Assembly: GCA_021796535.1 (NCBI GenBank)
Contig: JAKABW010000007.1
Coordinates: 1-64,000 of the forward strand
DNA: 64,000 bases
DNA from: Actinomycetes bacterium
Lineage (GTDB): Bacteria > Actinomycetota > Acidimicrobiia > Acidimicrobiales > Bog-793
Direction of reading: 5' to 3'
Every line of letters starts with the position of its first letter. Position 1 is the first letter of the stretch. Positions 41,368-50,738 of the stretch are shown piece after piece. The translations under genes and the position numbers were made by a program. The notes under the pieces were generated by a model. It worked only from the letters and a program-made list of their open reading frames with translations. It was not told the DNA's origin and ran no database searches.

Positions 41368-42243
41368 ATGCGGATATTGTTAACCGGTGCCTCCGGTCAG
41401 TTGGGCCAAGATATCGTCACCGCTTTTGAACGGCGCAGAGACGAATTCCAGCCCGGGAAAAAGCCTGATTTTTTGGCGCTCTCCCGCGACCAACTGGATG
41501 TCTCTTCCCGGGATCAGGTATTCGGAGTCTGCTACGGTTACGAACCGGATGTCATCATTCACCCGGCGGCTTGGACCAAGGTGGATGAGTGCGAAACAAA
41601 TCCGGACAAAGCTTATGCGGTAAATGCCTGCGGCACGAATTATTTGGCAGATGCGGCCAAAACCCTGAATGCTTATATGCTTTATGTTTCCACTGACTAC
41701 GTTTTTGACGGGTATAAAAGTTCGCCTTATATCGAGTGGGATACTCCCAACCCGCTTTCCGTCTACGGAAGGTCCAAACTGGCCGGCGAACATGCGGCGG
41801 CTTCCGTTCCGTTTCACGCGATAGTGCGTACTTCCTGGGTGGCCGGACACGGCGGAGCCAATATGGTCAAAACCGTAATGAAACTTCTGGAAGAAAGGGA
41901 TAACCTGCAATTCGTGGAGGACCAGATCGGCTCTCCCACGTTGACGCCGGACCTGGCGGATAAAATCTTGGAAATAGTCGCAGCCAGGCTGACCGGTATT
42001 TTCCATGTCACGAACTCCGGATCCACCTCCTGGTACGGATTTGCCGCCGAAATAGCTTCTTTGCTGGGCTACGGCGAAGGGAAAATTTTACCCATTAAAA
42101 CAGCCGACCTGTTTCCACCGCGACCGGCACCGCGGCCCGCCAATTCCGTTTTGGACAATATGGCGTTGCGCACCGCCGGGCTCGGGCTTTTGCCGGACTG
42201 GCGGGACTCTCTGTCCGCTTTGGTGAATCGTTTGAAAGACTGA
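41368..42243 (+). CDS. rfbD: dTDP-4-dehydrorhamnose reductase
   Basis: A 291-residue SDR with GASGQLGQDI, PAAWTKVDECETNPDKAYAV, STDYVFDGYKSSPYIEWD and YGRSKLAGE (catalytic Tyr/Lys); NSGSTSWYGFAAEI is also typical of RmlD. It carries out the last step of dTDP-L-rhamnose synthesis. Together with rfbB and the GT2 enzyme it forms a rhamnose module; rmlA and rmlC are not identified in this window. GAGG lies upstream of the ATG. Confidence 0.94.
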   Translation: MRILLTGASGQLGQDIVTAFERRRDEFQPGKKPDFLALSRDQLDVSSRDQVFGVCYGYEPDVIIHPAAWTKVDECETNPDKAYAVNACGTNYLADAAKTLNAYMLYVSTDYVFDGYKSSPYIEWDTPNPLSVYGRSKLAGEHAAASVPFHAIVRTSWVAGHGGANMVKTVMKLLEERDNLQFVEDQIGSPTLTPDLADKILEIVAARLTGIFHVTNSGSTSWYGFAAEIASLLGYGEGKILPIKTADLFPPRPAPRPANSVLDNMALRTAGLGLLPDWRDSLSALVNRLKD

Positions 42244-42383
42244 AATTGATATGAGTTTATATGCTGCCGAATCCAACATGCGCCCCGTTGACTTTCGTGT
42301 CCGCCATCTCGTGTCCGCCGGGTTTTTTTCCGGTCCGGAGATCCGGCGAGCGTCGGGAAAATAAGACGGTGGGAGACAAACAG

Positions 42384-43277
42384 GTGATTCGCGGAACAGA
42401 AAAGACAGCGGCGGCAGTTATCGTCAACTACAATGCCGGTACGGCTCTTTTGTCCTGTGTGAAAAGCGTGGTCAACGAAGGTCTCGAAGCCGTGGTGGTG
42501 GATAATGCTTCACGAGACAATTCTCTCGACTCACTCGCGGCGATCTCTTCCGGCCTGCGGGTCATACGCCTGGATGATAACTTGGGCTACGGTTCGGCAG
42601 TGAACATAGGCGCTGCGGTTCTGGAAACCGATTATATTTTGGTCATGAATCCGGATGTGGAACTGGCTCCGGCTTCTTTTTCGGCCCTAAAAAAAGTATT
42701 GGACGAAAACGACGATATAGCGCTGGTCGGTCCGAAACTTACTTATCCCGACGGCGGGTTTTATCCTTCGGCGCGTTCCTTTCCTTCCTATACGACGGCG
42801 TTTGCCCATGCTTTTTTGGGCATATTTTGGAAAAACAACAAGTGGTCGAAGCGTTACCGCCTGGAAGAAGAGGGAAGCGGCCGGGACTCCTCGGCGCCCA
42901 GGGAAGTGGATTGGGTTTCGGGCGCCTGTTTTTTGGTGCGGAAGACGGCTTTTGAAGCCGTAAGCGGTTTTGACACAGGATATTTTATGTATGTGGAAGA
43001 TCTGGATTTGTCTTGGCAACTCAAAAAAGCAGGATGGCGTATATTTTTTGAACCGAGAGCGGTCGTCGTACACGATCAGGGGCTTTCCGCCAGAAAGCAT
43101 CCGTACAAGATGACGGCGGCACATCATTTTTCCACATGGAGATTTGTCTGTAAAACCAATGACGGAACTTCCGCTATTTTGCTTCCCTTTATAGGAATCG
43201 CCCTTTTTGTGAGAATGATAATTGCTATTATTAAAGAGTTTTATACCGAAGTGAAGTCCAAAACGAGTGGACGCTGA
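42384..43277 (+). CDS. GT2 family glycosyltransferase, rhamnosyltransferase (WbbL)-like
   Basis: A 297-residue protein. The GT-A nucleotide fold starts VIVNYNAGTALLSCVKSV and has VVDNASRDNSLD and the DxD-like NPDVEL. EVDWVSGACFLVRKTAFEAV followed by FDTGYFMYVEDLDLSWQLKK (ED motif) is characteristic of rhamnosyltransferases such as WbbL. A hydrophobic C-terminal segment (LLPFIGIALFVRMIIAII) may touch the membrane. It may attach L-rhamnose to decaprenyl-PP-GlcNAc to build the wall linkage unit; this is inferred from neighbours. GTG at 42384 is chosen because GGGAG lies eight bases upstream. Confidence 0.85.
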   Translation: MIRGTEKTAAAVIVNYNAGTALLSCVKSVVNEGLEAVVVDNASRDNSLDSLAAISSGLRVIRLDDNLGYGSAVNIGAAVLETDYILVMNPDVELAPASFSALKKVLDENDDIALVGPKLTYPDGGFYPSARSFPSYTTAFAHAFLGIFWKNNKWSKRYRLEEEGSGRDSSAPREVDWVSGACFLVRKTAFEAVSGFDTGYFMYVEDLDLSWQLKKAGWRIFFEPRAVVVHDQGLSARKHPYKMTAAHHFSTWRFVCKTNDGTSAILLPFIGIALFVRMIIAIIKEFYTEVKSKTSGR

Positions 43278-43299
43278 ATAGAGATTGGATCTCAAAGTC

Positions 43300-44205
43300 A
43301 TGGCCAGAGGATCATTTAGTAAAACTGTTGCACGGGCTGCCGCCAGCGGCGGCTCCAAAGGCTACAAAGCCCAGGCTCCCAGGGGCTGGTACATGATGTT
43401 GTCGCTGATAGTCATCGGCGGTTTTGCCCTCATCGGCTACAGCAGGTATGAGCATAACTATGTGCCTCCCGCCGTACCGCCGACAGCGGCCGATCACTGG
43501 TATGCGGCTCTGGGGTTTGACGTCTGCGGAACCGTCGAGCCGGCTTTGGCGGCCAACCCCAATATCTCCTCCGTCGGCATAAGGACCTTCGGCAACGGAA
43601 TCATCGACATCGACCCGGGCGCCGTCTCCAAACCGTCTCTTTTCACAGGTAAGCACGCCACTTTGGGCAATTTCGTGGCACACTACAAAGGCCTGGTACT
43701 GAGCTCGTCAGTTCTCGGATTGCCGAATCCGGCTCACGCTGCGAGTTCCTCGGTCACCACCACTACGTCAATAAAGACCCCGGGTGCCAAGAAGAAGGCA
43801 AAGACCACTTCAACTTCTTCGACCACCACCACGACAGCTGCTCCGCTGACAAAGCCGCTGGTCGCCAACGGGCAAACCTGTACTCCGTCTCTCGGATCGG
43901 AAAGGGGCGCCGGGCGCCTCCTGACGGAGGTTTGGGCGTCTCCCACCGCCAAAGGCAAGATTTATAAAGGCAACCCGAACAATCTCCGTTTATATAACGG
44001 ACAGATGATCACCTTGGGTTTTGTCCCGAAAACGGTCACCTCTCTTCCTGAGCCCAACTCCAGGGGAACTTTGATATCCGACATCCAGCCGAACGGCAGT
44101 TCGGGTGCGGCTGCCCAGTCCAAGTTGAAAAAAGCCCTTGAATCCACCACAACGGCGGCCAAAAGCACAAGTTCGGTGACAAAGTCTAAGCCCAAGAAGG
44201 GCTGA
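43300..44205 (+). CDS. Single-pass membrane protein with Thr-rich linker, unknown function
   Basis: A 301-residue protein with a cytoplasmic basic N terminus, one membrane helix (WYMMLSLIVIGGFALIGY), then an extracytoplasmic domain. It contains DHWYAALGFDVCG and SVGIRTFGNGIIDIDPGAV, followed by a Thr/Ser-rich linker near residues 150-190 and a C-terminal part with EVWASPTAKGKIY. From memory, related actinobacterial proteins carry a His-rich HWHAA...GIHTHGDG-IHIHP motif at this place, and most of those His are replaced here. It sits just upstream of the manB-like gene, as often in Acidimicrobiia. No function can be assigned. Confidence 0.65.
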   Translation: MARGSFSKTVARAAASGGSKGYKAQAPRGWYMMLSLIVIGGFALIGYSRYEHNYVPPAVPPTAADHWYAALGFDVCGTVEPALAANPNISSVGIRTFGNGIIDIDPGAVSKPSLFTGKHATLGNFVAHYKGLVLSSSVLGLPNPAHAASSSVTTTTSIKTPGAKKKAKTTSTSSTTTTTAAPLTKPLVANGQTCTPSLGSERGAGRLLTEVWASPTAKGKIYKGNPNNLRLYNGQMITLGFVPKTVTSLPEPNSRGTLISDIQPNGSSGAAAQSKLKKALESTTTAAKSTSSVTKSKPKKG

Positions 44206-44393
44206 TCCCACAGCTTATTACTTCACCGAACCTCAATTTGCATGCCAGTAAAATATTTTATTCGCATGTTATCTGTATGTGATGATATGATTACATCAAG
44301 TGAATAAATTTCATCGTGCAGAAGCGCGCGAAATGATTTGTGCTACTATATAGCTTGTGAAATAATGAACATAGTGACCTAAGGAGAAAATGA

Positions 44394-45473
44394 GTGTTAG
44401 CAGTAGTGCTTGTCGGCGGTGAAGGAACAAGGCTCCGACCCCTTACCAACCATCTGCCTAAACCTATGCTTCCCATAGTCGAAAAACCCATGATAGCAAG
44501 GATAGTGGACTGGCTGGCCGCACACGGGGTGGACGAAGTCGTCTTGGCTTTGGGATATAAACCCGACGCTTTTGTGGACGCTTTTCCGGACGGCATGGTG
44601 GACGGCGTAAAAATTCACTATGCCACCGAACCATCTCCCTTGGACACGGCGGGGGCCATACGCTATGCGGCGGAATCCGTGGGTACAAGACAGGGACCGG
44701 TAATCGTCGTCAACGGAGACATCGTAACCGATCTGAATCTCACCGATTTGGTTCACTTTCACAAGGAAAGCGAGGGATTGGCGACAATCTCTCTGACCCC
44801 GGTGGAAGACCCTTCCGCTTATGGAGTGGTACCCACCGACTCTTACGGCAGAGTACAGGCCTTTATAGAAAAACCCGAGAAAGACAAAGCCCCCACCAAT
44901 TTGGTGAATGCCGGCATCTATGTGCTTGACCCGGCTGTCATGAACCTGATCGACTCAGACAGACGCGTTTCCGTGGAAAGGGAGATATTCCCCCTTCTCG
45001 TGGAGCGGGGAGAATTGTTCGCCATGGCGTCGGATGCCTATTGGCTGGACACCGGCACGCCGGAAAGATTTCTGAAAGCTCAGTTGGATCTCTTGCGCGG
45101 CACCAGAGTGTACGGCAACGACATAGACTACGCCGAAAAGCGCGGTAACGTGTTTTTGTCGCCCGGAGCAGAATTGGAAGCCGAAACCAAAGGTCATGTC
45201 TACATGGGGTTTGCCAGTAAAGCGGAGCGCGGTGCTTACCTGCATGACGCTGTGGTGGGGAGCGGATCCTTTGTTGCCCCGTGGGTCAAAGTGATCGGAT
45301 CCGTTATTATGCCGGGTGCCAAAATCCACGAGGGTGCGATTATCGAAGACTCCATCATCGGTCCGGACGCCGTGATCGGTGCCGCGGCCGAAGTGAAAAA
45401 TTCCACAATTGTGGGGGCCGAATCCACAGTTTCGAGCGGAATGCTCTTAGACGGCGCCAGACACTCTCTATAA
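44394..45473 (+). CDS. NDP-sugar pyrophosphorylase, ManB-like (mannose-1-P guanylyltransferase)
   Basis: A 359-residue protein. The nucleotidyltransferase signature GGEGTRLRPLTNHLPKPMLP opens a GT-A domain with VVNGDIVTDLNL, FIEKPEKDKAPTNLVNAGIY and YWLDTGTPERFLKAQ. A left-handed beta-helix of hexapeptide repeats fills the C-terminal third (VIMPGAKIHEGAIIEDSIIG). Length and motifs follow M. tuberculosis ManB and not the shorter RmlA, so GDP-mannose is the likely product, though dTDP-glucose is not excluded. The GTG at 44394 has AAGGAG seven bases upstream. Confidence 0.85.
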   Translation: MLAVVLVGGEGTRLRPLTNHLPKPMLPIVEKPMIARIVDWLAAHGVDEVVLALGYKPDAFVDAFPDGMVDGVKIHYATEPSPLDTAGAIRYAAESVGTRQGPVIVVNGDIVTDLNLTDLVHFHKESEGLATISLTPVEDPSAYGVVPTDSYGRVQAFIEKPEKDKAPTNLVNAGIYVLDPAVMNLIDSDRRVSVEREIFPLLVERGELFAMASDAYWLDTGTPERFLKAQLDLLRGTRVYGNDIDYAEKRGNVFLSPGAELEAETKGHVYMGFASKAERGAYLHDAVVGSGSFVAPWVKVIGSVIMPGAKIHEGAIIEDSIIGPDAVIGAAAEVKNSTIVGAESTVSSGMLLDGARHSL

Positions 45474-45485
45474 TGTAACTCTTAT

Positions 45486-46478
45486 ATGAGAGTTTTGGTT
45501 ACCGGCGGAGCCGGTTTTATAGGATCCAATTTGGTCGACCGCCTGTTGGCGGAAAATTTGGAAGTGGACGTGGTTGACGACCTTTCCGGCGGTTCTCTGT
45601 CCAATCTGGCCGAAGCCAGAGGCACAGGGGGAAGACTCAAGTTTTATAAGATGGATATCCGGTCTCAGGATATCTTCGAACTGTTCAGGATACGCCGTCC
45701 GGAAGTCGTGTTTCACCTGGCGGCCCAGATCAGCGTTACCAAGTCGGTGCGCGAACCCCTCTTGGACGCCGGCATAAACTTATTGGGCTCTCTGCAGGTC
45801 ATAGAAGCCGCCAGGATATCCGGAACCAAAAAGGTGGTTTTCGCAGCGAGCGGCGGTTCTTTGTACGGAGACGTGGAACCGAGCGAACTGCCCGTGTCGG
45901 AAACCCACAGGCACGATCCCCGTTCTCCTTACGGATTGGCAAAGAAAACGATCGGGGAATACCTGGCTCTTTACAGGGAACTGTATGACTTGGAGTTTAC
46001 GGCACTCGCCCTTGCCAACGTTTACGGGCCGCGCCAGGATCCTTTTGGAGAAGGCGGCGTGGTGGCCATTTTTGCCAACAACTTATTGGAAAACAAAGTT
46101 TCCACTGTCTACGGCGACGGCAGTCAGACAAGAGACTTTGTGTTCGTTGATGACGTCGTCGATGCTTTTGCCAGAGCCCGGACGAAAGGGTCCGGTCTGT
46201 TGATGAACATTGCCACCGGCCGGCAGGTTTCGGTGAACGAATTGTATAAAACCATGGCCGGTGTGGCGGCAAGCGGGCTAAAGCCGGTATACGCCGAGTC
46301 GCGGGAAGGCGAAGTTTTGGCCAGCGCGCTCGATCCCTCCAGAGCCGCCATACACCTGGGATGGAAATACTGGACCGGGCTCGCGGAAGGGACAAAGGCC
46401 GTTTTGGACTATTTTAAAGCCGGACACAGAGCAAAAGTTTTGACGGAAGAAGACTTTGCCAGAAAGGATGACAATTGA
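45486..46478 (+). CDS. NAD-dependent sugar epimerase (UDP-glucose 4-epimerase-like)
   Basis: A 330-residue extended SDR with GGAGFIGSNLVD, FHLAAQISVTKSV, ASGGSLYGD and catalytic YGLAK (Tyr/Lys). ANVYGPRQDPFGEGGVVAIF and the C-terminal W-x-x-GL segment resemble UDP-glucose or UDP-GlcNAc 4-epimerases. The exact sugar is uncertain. A TATAAT at 45469-45474 could give a short leader. The last bases overlap the TTG start of cofD. Confidence 0.85.
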   Translation: MRVLVTGGAGFIGSNLVDRLLAENLEVDVVDDLSGGSLSNLAEARGTGGRLKFYKMDIRSQDIFELFRIRRPEVVFHLAAQISVTKSVREPLLDAGINLLGSLQVIEAARISGTKKVVFAASGGSLYGDVEPSELPVSETHRHDPRSPYGLAKKTIGEYLALYRELYDLEFTALALANVYGPRQDPFGEGGVVAIFANNLLENKVSTVYGDGSQTRDFVFVDDVVDAFARARTKGSGLLMNIATGRQVSVNELYKTMAGVAASGLKPVYAESREGEVLASALDPSRAAIHLGWKYWTGLAEGTKAVLDYFKAGHRAKVLTEEDFARKDDN

Positions 46479-47395
46479 TTGTCGTTTTAGCCGGTGGCAC
46501 TGGCGCCGCCAAATTCTTGTGCGGTCTCGTCCAGGTGGTGAACAGAGAAGATATATATGTTGTGGGCAATACCGGCGATGACGCCGTTTTCTTCGGTCTG
46601 CACATCAGTCCCGATCTGGATACCATTTGTTACACTTTGGCCGGGGAAGTCAACTCCGCCACGGGATGGGGGCTTGCCAACGAAACCTGGCATGCCATGG
46701 ATACTGTGGCCCGCTATGGGGGAGACACCTGGTTTCACCTGGGCGACAGAGATCTGGGAACCCACCTGTACCGGACGGCACGCTTGCGGGAAGGCGCACA
46801 GCTTTCCGCCGTTACGGAAGAGATCGCCGAAGCCTGGCAGATCGGCGTGGATTTGGTTCCGATGTCCGATTATCCGGTCCGCACGTACCTGGAATTGCTG
46901 GACGGGACGGAAGTACCCTTCCAAGACTATTTTGTCAAACTGAGACACTCTGTGCCGGTTGAGTCCGTAACGTTTCGCGGCGCCAGTCAGGCACAGCCGA
47001 CAAACGGCATTCTCGAGGCCTTTTCCGCCGCCGAGCGCATTATTTTGGCCCCTTCCAACCCCATCGTGTCGATAGGCCCCATACTGGCCATTCCGGCCGT
47101 CAGAAACGCTTTGGAAAAATACAGGGACAAAGTAAGGGCGATTTCTCCGATAGTGGCCGGAGCCGCTCTGAAAGGCCCCGCCGACAGGTTGCTCAGGGAG
47201 CTGGGACACGAAGCCTCCGTCGTCGGGGTGGCCGGTCTTTTGGCGGACGTGGCCGATACTTTGGTGATAGACGAACAGGACGCGGCTCTGGCAAAAAGCG
47301 TAAGCGGATTGGACGTCAAGCCGGTTGTGACAAACACCGTCATGTCTACCCCGGAACTTGCCAAAAAGCTTGCTTCGGTGGTTATAGATTGTTAA
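46475..47395 (+). CDS. cofD: 2-phospho-L-lactate (or enolpyruvyl) transferase CofD
   Basis: A 306-residue protein starting IVVLAGGTGAAKFLCGLVQV with VVGNTGDDAVFFGLHISPDL, DTICYTLAG and WFHLGDRDLGTH. RILLAPSNPIVSIGPILAIP-type positions (IILAPSNPIVSIGPILAIPA) complete the CofD/FbiA family. It joins the lactyl or PEP-derived moiety to Fo to make (dehydro-)F420-0. The TTG start overlaps the epimerase stop, and cofE begins two bases after its stop. The upstream F420 genes cofC and cofG/H are not in this window. Confidence 0.95.
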   Translation: MIVVLAGGTGAAKFLCGLVQVVNREDIYVVGNTGDDAVFFGLHISPDLDTICYTLAGEVNSATGWGLANETWHAMDTVARYGGDTWFHLGDRDLGTHLYRTARLREGAQLSAVTEEIAEAWQIGVDLVPMSDYPVRTYLELLDGTEVPFQDYFVKLRHSVPVESVTFRGASQAQPTNGILEAFSAAERIILAPSNPIVSIGPILAIPAVRNALEKYRDKVRAISPIVAGAALKGPADRLLRELGHEASVVGVAGLLADVADTLVIDEQDAALAKSVSGLDVKPVVTNTVMSTPELAKKLASVVIDC

Positions 47396-47396
47396 C

Positions 47397-48164
47397 GTGC
47401 AAACCGGCGGATTAAGCATCTTCGGCGTAAGCGGGATACCTGATATTTCCCGTGGCGACAACTTGGCGGAAATTATAGGTAGCAGAGCCGCCTTGGCGGA
47501 TTATGACGTGCTTGTCGTCACTCAAAAAATAGTGTCTAAAGCCGAAGGACGCGTCGTGCGACTCGGGGACGGGATCAGCGGGGTTGCTCCGGAAAGCGGT
47601 GAAGGCGCGCTTACGGAAGAGGAAAAACTCGCCGCCCTGGCCGGGGCCAAAGAAAAAATCGTGCTCTCCGAGTCCGTCAGGATTCTTCGCCGCCGAGGAT
47701 CTCTCATCATCGCCGAAACCAGACACGGTTTTATCTGTGCCAATGCCGGCGTGGATCTCTCCAACGTGGAAAGCGGCCATGCCGTGCTTTTGCCGGTCGA
47801 TCCGGATTACTCGGCGGCCAGAATCAGGGCCGGCATCGGACACCTGTTCGCAAAGAAAGTCGGGGTAATCGTGACCGATACTTTCGGCAGGGTGTGGCGG
47901 CAGGGCTTGGTGGATGTGGCCATAGGAGTGTCCGGTATCGGGGCCGTAAACGACCTGTGCGGAACCGAGGACGCATACGGAAACGTTCTCCATGCCACCA
48001 AGGTCTGTGTGGCCGACGAACTGGCGGCGGCGGCGAATTTGGTCATGGGTAAAGCCGACAAAGTACCTGCGGCGGTGATCAGGGGCTTGAACAGGGATCT
48101 TTTCAGGGACTCTTCGGTAAAAGAAGAAATAATCCGCCCTCACCGGGAGGATCTGTTCCTGTGA
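47397..48164 (+). CDS. cofE: Coenzyme F420-0:L-glutamate ligase CofE
   Basis: A 255-residue protein with DVLVVTQKIVSKAEGRVV, ETRHGFICANAGVDLSNVE, KVGVIVTDTFGRVWRQGLVD and VAIGVSGIGAVNDLCGTEDA. It adds the glutamate tail to F420-0. Mycobacterial FbiB carries an extra C-terminal nitroreductase-like domain; this protein ends before it, so the dehydro-F420 reductase step must come from another gene. The GTG start lies two bases after cofD, and the stop overlaps the next GTG (GTGA). Confidence 0.95.
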   Translation: MQTGGLSIFGVSGIPDISRGDNLAEIIGSRAALADYDVLVVTQKIVSKAEGRVVRLGDGISGVAPESGEGALTEEEKLAALAGAKEKIVLSESVRILRRRGSLIIAETRHGFICANAGVDLSNVESGHAVLLPVDPDYSAARIRAGIGHLFAKKVGVIVTDTFGRVWRQGLVDVAIGVSGIGAVNDLCGTEDAYGNVLHATKVCVADELAAAANLVMGKADKVPAAVIRGLNRDLFRDSSVKEEIIRPHREDLFL

Positions 48165-49489
48165 AAGATCCCGTCGAAGGAGAAAAGGCTTTTTCCGGCG
48201 GATTCTCGGTAACCCTGGTGGCGGACCAACTGCGCAGGCGGGTTCCGGGAGGTATAGGCGTATACGCCCTGGGTCTCATGCAGGGTTTCGCCGAGGCCTG
48301 CGCTTCTTTTCCCGAAGAGGAAAAAGACAGGGGGATCTGTGCCGATTTGCGCTTCAACCTCCTGGCCTCCAAAAAAAAGCCGGATCCGGATCCTTTGGGG
48401 GATTTTATGGCTTCTTGGGGCGCAGAGGGCAACAACGGAGACGCTTTGTTTCGCCTGTCGGAGAAAACCCCCAACAGCAGAGCGTTTATGGCGGCCTGCC
48501 GTTTCGGTCTGCTGTCTTTGCCCAAATCGGATCTGCTGGCAGCGACGTCGCTGGTGGTTCCGAAACACGGAGGGACGGTCAGCGTGGCTGTGCATGACCT
48601 GGCTTTTCGGGATGTGCCGGAAAGTTTTACCGCACACGGCCGCAAATGGCATGAGGCGGCTCTGAAAAAAGCGCTTGAGCGGGCCGACGGATTCAGCGTG
48701 CCCACTGTCCAAATGGCTCACAGGGTGCGGGAAATGACCGACAAGCCGGCCGCCGTCATAGGTTACGGCTGTGACCACCTTCCCGAACCGGATTTTGACG
48801 GGGCGCAAATAATTTTGCGGACAATCTTTGGCAAAGAACAAGAGAGCGGACACAAACTTTTGCTCGCGGTGGGTACTTTGGAACCGAGAAAAAATTTGGA
48901 GAGAATAGCGAAAGCTTTTTCCGCCGCCAAAACCTCTTACGACGGAAAAGTTTCCCTGCTGGTCATCGGACCGCGCGGCTGGGGCCCCCAAAGCGGGGTA
49001 GCGGGAGACGGCGTGTATCTGCTCGGTGCCGTTTCCCCCGGCGAACTGGCGGCTTTTTACGGGATGGCCTACGCCCTTATCTACATACCGATATTGGAAG
49101 GCTACGGTTTGCCGGTGGCGGAAGCTTTTTATGCGGGAGTTCCGGTCGTTTCTTCGGACGTGCCGAGCGCCGGGGGAGCAACCCTTTTGGCCGATCCCCT
49201 GAATGAGGCGGATATGGCGGAAAAAATTCTTATGCTCCTGCGTGATTCCCGTTTGCGTGACGGGCTAATTGCCAAAGGCCAAGAACGTCTGTCCGGGCAG
49301 CGCTGGCGGGATATAGCGCTGCAGCACCTGCTGTTTTGGCGGTATCTGCAGGCAAGGCGCGTCAACGGGAAAGAGTGGGAGAACATATTGGGTAAATCCG
49401 GAATCCATCCCGAAAGTCGGGAAAATAACAATTTACGGCTGTCGTATGAGGGCAAGGATTTATCATACGGACTGGAAATGTTTGTCTGA
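48161..49489 (+). CDS. GT4-family glycosyltransferase
   Basis: A 442-residue GT-B enzyme. The N-terminal domain has RRRVPGGIGVYALGLMQG and VAVHDLAFRDVPESF. The C-terminal donor-binding domain has LLLAVGTLEPRKNLERIAKA, ILEGYGLPVAEAFYAGVPVV (the E-x7-E type motif) and SSDVPSAGGA. It is of the mannosyltransferase-like GT4 type; the acceptor is unknown. The GTG start overlaps the cofE stop, so it is translationally coupled to F420 genes. The first 45 and the last 35 residues are poorly conserved by eye. Confidence 0.85.
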   Translation: MKDPVEGEKAFSGGFSVTLVADQLRRRVPGGIGVYALGLMQGFAEACASFPEEEKDRGICADLRFNLLASKKKPDPDPLGDFMASWGAEGNNGDALFRLSEKTPNSRAFMAACRFGLLSLPKSDLLAATSLVVPKHGGTVSVAVHDLAFRDVPESFTAHGRKWHEAALKKALERADGFSVPTVQMAHRVREMTDKPAAVIGYGCDHLPEPDFDGAQIILRTIFGKEQESGHKLLLAVGTLEPRKNLERIAKAFSAAKTSYDGKVSLLVIGPRGWGPQSGVAGDGVYLLGAVSPGELAAFYGMAYALIYIPILEGYGLPVAEAFYAGVPVVSSDVPSAGGATLLADPLNEADMAEKILMLLRDSRLRDGLIAKGQERLSGQRWRDIALQHLLFWRYLQARRVNGKEWENILGKSGIHPESRENNNLRLSYEGKDLSYGLEMFV

Positions 49490-49547
49490 GGGCGGCAAAA
49501 GTCTGAAGCAAACCGAATATTGCAATCAAACCGGGAGTTTATCGCAG

Positions 49548-50729
49548 ATGGAGAAAATCTCCGTACGGGATTACAATTTGGTTCTCAACGTAACGAGCGT
49601 GCCGCAAAAGCCCGCCGGAGCGGGAAGGTACGTTTACGAACTTGCCAAAGCGGCGGCGGGAAGCAGGGACGTCACCCTTTTTTTGTGCGCGCGAAAAAAC
49701 GATACAGAAAGATGGCTGAACCTGATGCCGGATTCCGGGCACAACAGAATCTTTTCGGTCTCTCCGGCCGCCAAGCCGGCAAGAATGTTTTACGAAGAAT
49801 TCTTATTGTCCCGGTCGGTAAAAAAAATAACCGGCGAAAGCCCGGAATTGTCCCGGAATCTGGTGTTGCACGGCCCGCACTACACCATACCGTCTCTGCC
49901 CGGTGTGGCAAAAGTGTCCACCGTGCATGACCTGACGCTGGTGGAACACAGGGAATGGCACGAACCCGCCAAGGCGCTTTATTTTGGCCGCGCCCTCAGG
50001 CAGGCGGTAAAACGGGCTCAGGCGCTCATTTGCCCCAGCGAATACAGCGCACAGAAGCTGCTCGATATTTTCAAGCCCAAATGTCCGGTCGTGGTCGCCA
50101 GACACGGCGTGGATTTCAATCTTTTTTATCCGTCCAATCCGGAATCCTCACGCCGCGACAAAGACCTTTTGGAATCGCTCGGCATTTCCCGGCGATACGT
50201 ATTGCATGTGGGCACGCTCGAGCCGCGAAAAAATATTCCTCTTTTGATAAGGGCTTTTGACGTTGTGGCCGACAGCGACAAAGACCTTTTCTTGCTGTTG
50301 GCCGGCGGCGACGGTTGGCGCATGGAGAGCATAGACCGGGCCTTGAAAGACGCCAGACATAAAGACCGCATCAAAAAGCTCGGCTATGTGTCGGACGCGG
50401 CGGTTGCCGCTCTTTTGCGAAAAGCGGCGGCGGTATGTTATCCTTCCGCCGAGGAGGGTTTTGGTCTTCCGGCCGCCGAGGCTTTGGCCTGCGGGGCGCC
50501 GCTCGTGACCACCGCAGGCAGCGCCATGGCCGAAATAGTCGGCGGGTCGGCTCTTTTGATTTCCCGGGATTCCCGGGATGAACTGGCCGAAGCGATAACG
50601 GAACAACTCGCGGGCGGAAGCACGGTGACATCCAGGCGGCAAACAGGTTTGGAACTGGCGAGTAATTTTACTTGGGAAAAATCGTTAAAAAGTCATCTTA
50701 AAGCTTACGGACTCGCTTTGGGTGGCTAG
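49548..50729 (+). CDS. GT4-family glycosyltransferase
   Basis: A 393-residue GT-B enzyme related to the preceding gene. LNVTSVPQKPAGAGRYVYEL, STVHDLTLVEHREWHEPAKA, YVLHVGTLEPRKNIPLLIRA and SAEEGFGLPAAEALACGAPL are the matching blocks. The two adjacent GT4 genes probably arose by duplication and act in the same polymer. The ATG at 49548 gives the usual N terminus and has GGGAG about ten bases upstream; a longer frame from 49446 would overlap the previous gene. Confidence 0.85.
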   Translation: MEKISVRDYNLVLNVTSVPQKPAGAGRYVYELAKAAAGSRDVTLFLCARKNDTERWLNLMPDSGHNRIFSVSPAAKPARMFYEEFLLSRSVKKITGESPELSRNLVLHGPHYTIPSLPGVAKVSTVHDLTLVEHREWHEPAKALYFGRALRQAVKRAQALICPSEYSAQKLLDIFKPKCPVVVARHGVDFNLFYPSNPESSRRDKDLLESLGISRRYVLHVGTLEPRKNIPLLIRAFDVVADSDKDLFLLLAGGDGWRMESIDRALKDARHKDRIKKLGYVSDAAVAALLRKAAAVCYPSAEEGFGLPAAEALACGAPLVTTAGSAMAEIVGGSALLISRDSRDELAEAITEQLAGGSTVTSRRQTGLELASNFTWEKSLKSHLKAYGLALGG

Positions 50730-50732
50730 TTT
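50727..50732 (+). promoter_or_regulatory. Putative -10 box TAGTTT before the SDR gene
   Basis: TAGTTT ends six bases before the GTG at 50739, which has no SD. It overlaps the stop codon of the preceding GT4 gene, so an internal leaderless promoter is possible. Confidence 0.35.
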
Positions 50733-50738
50733 TAATAT

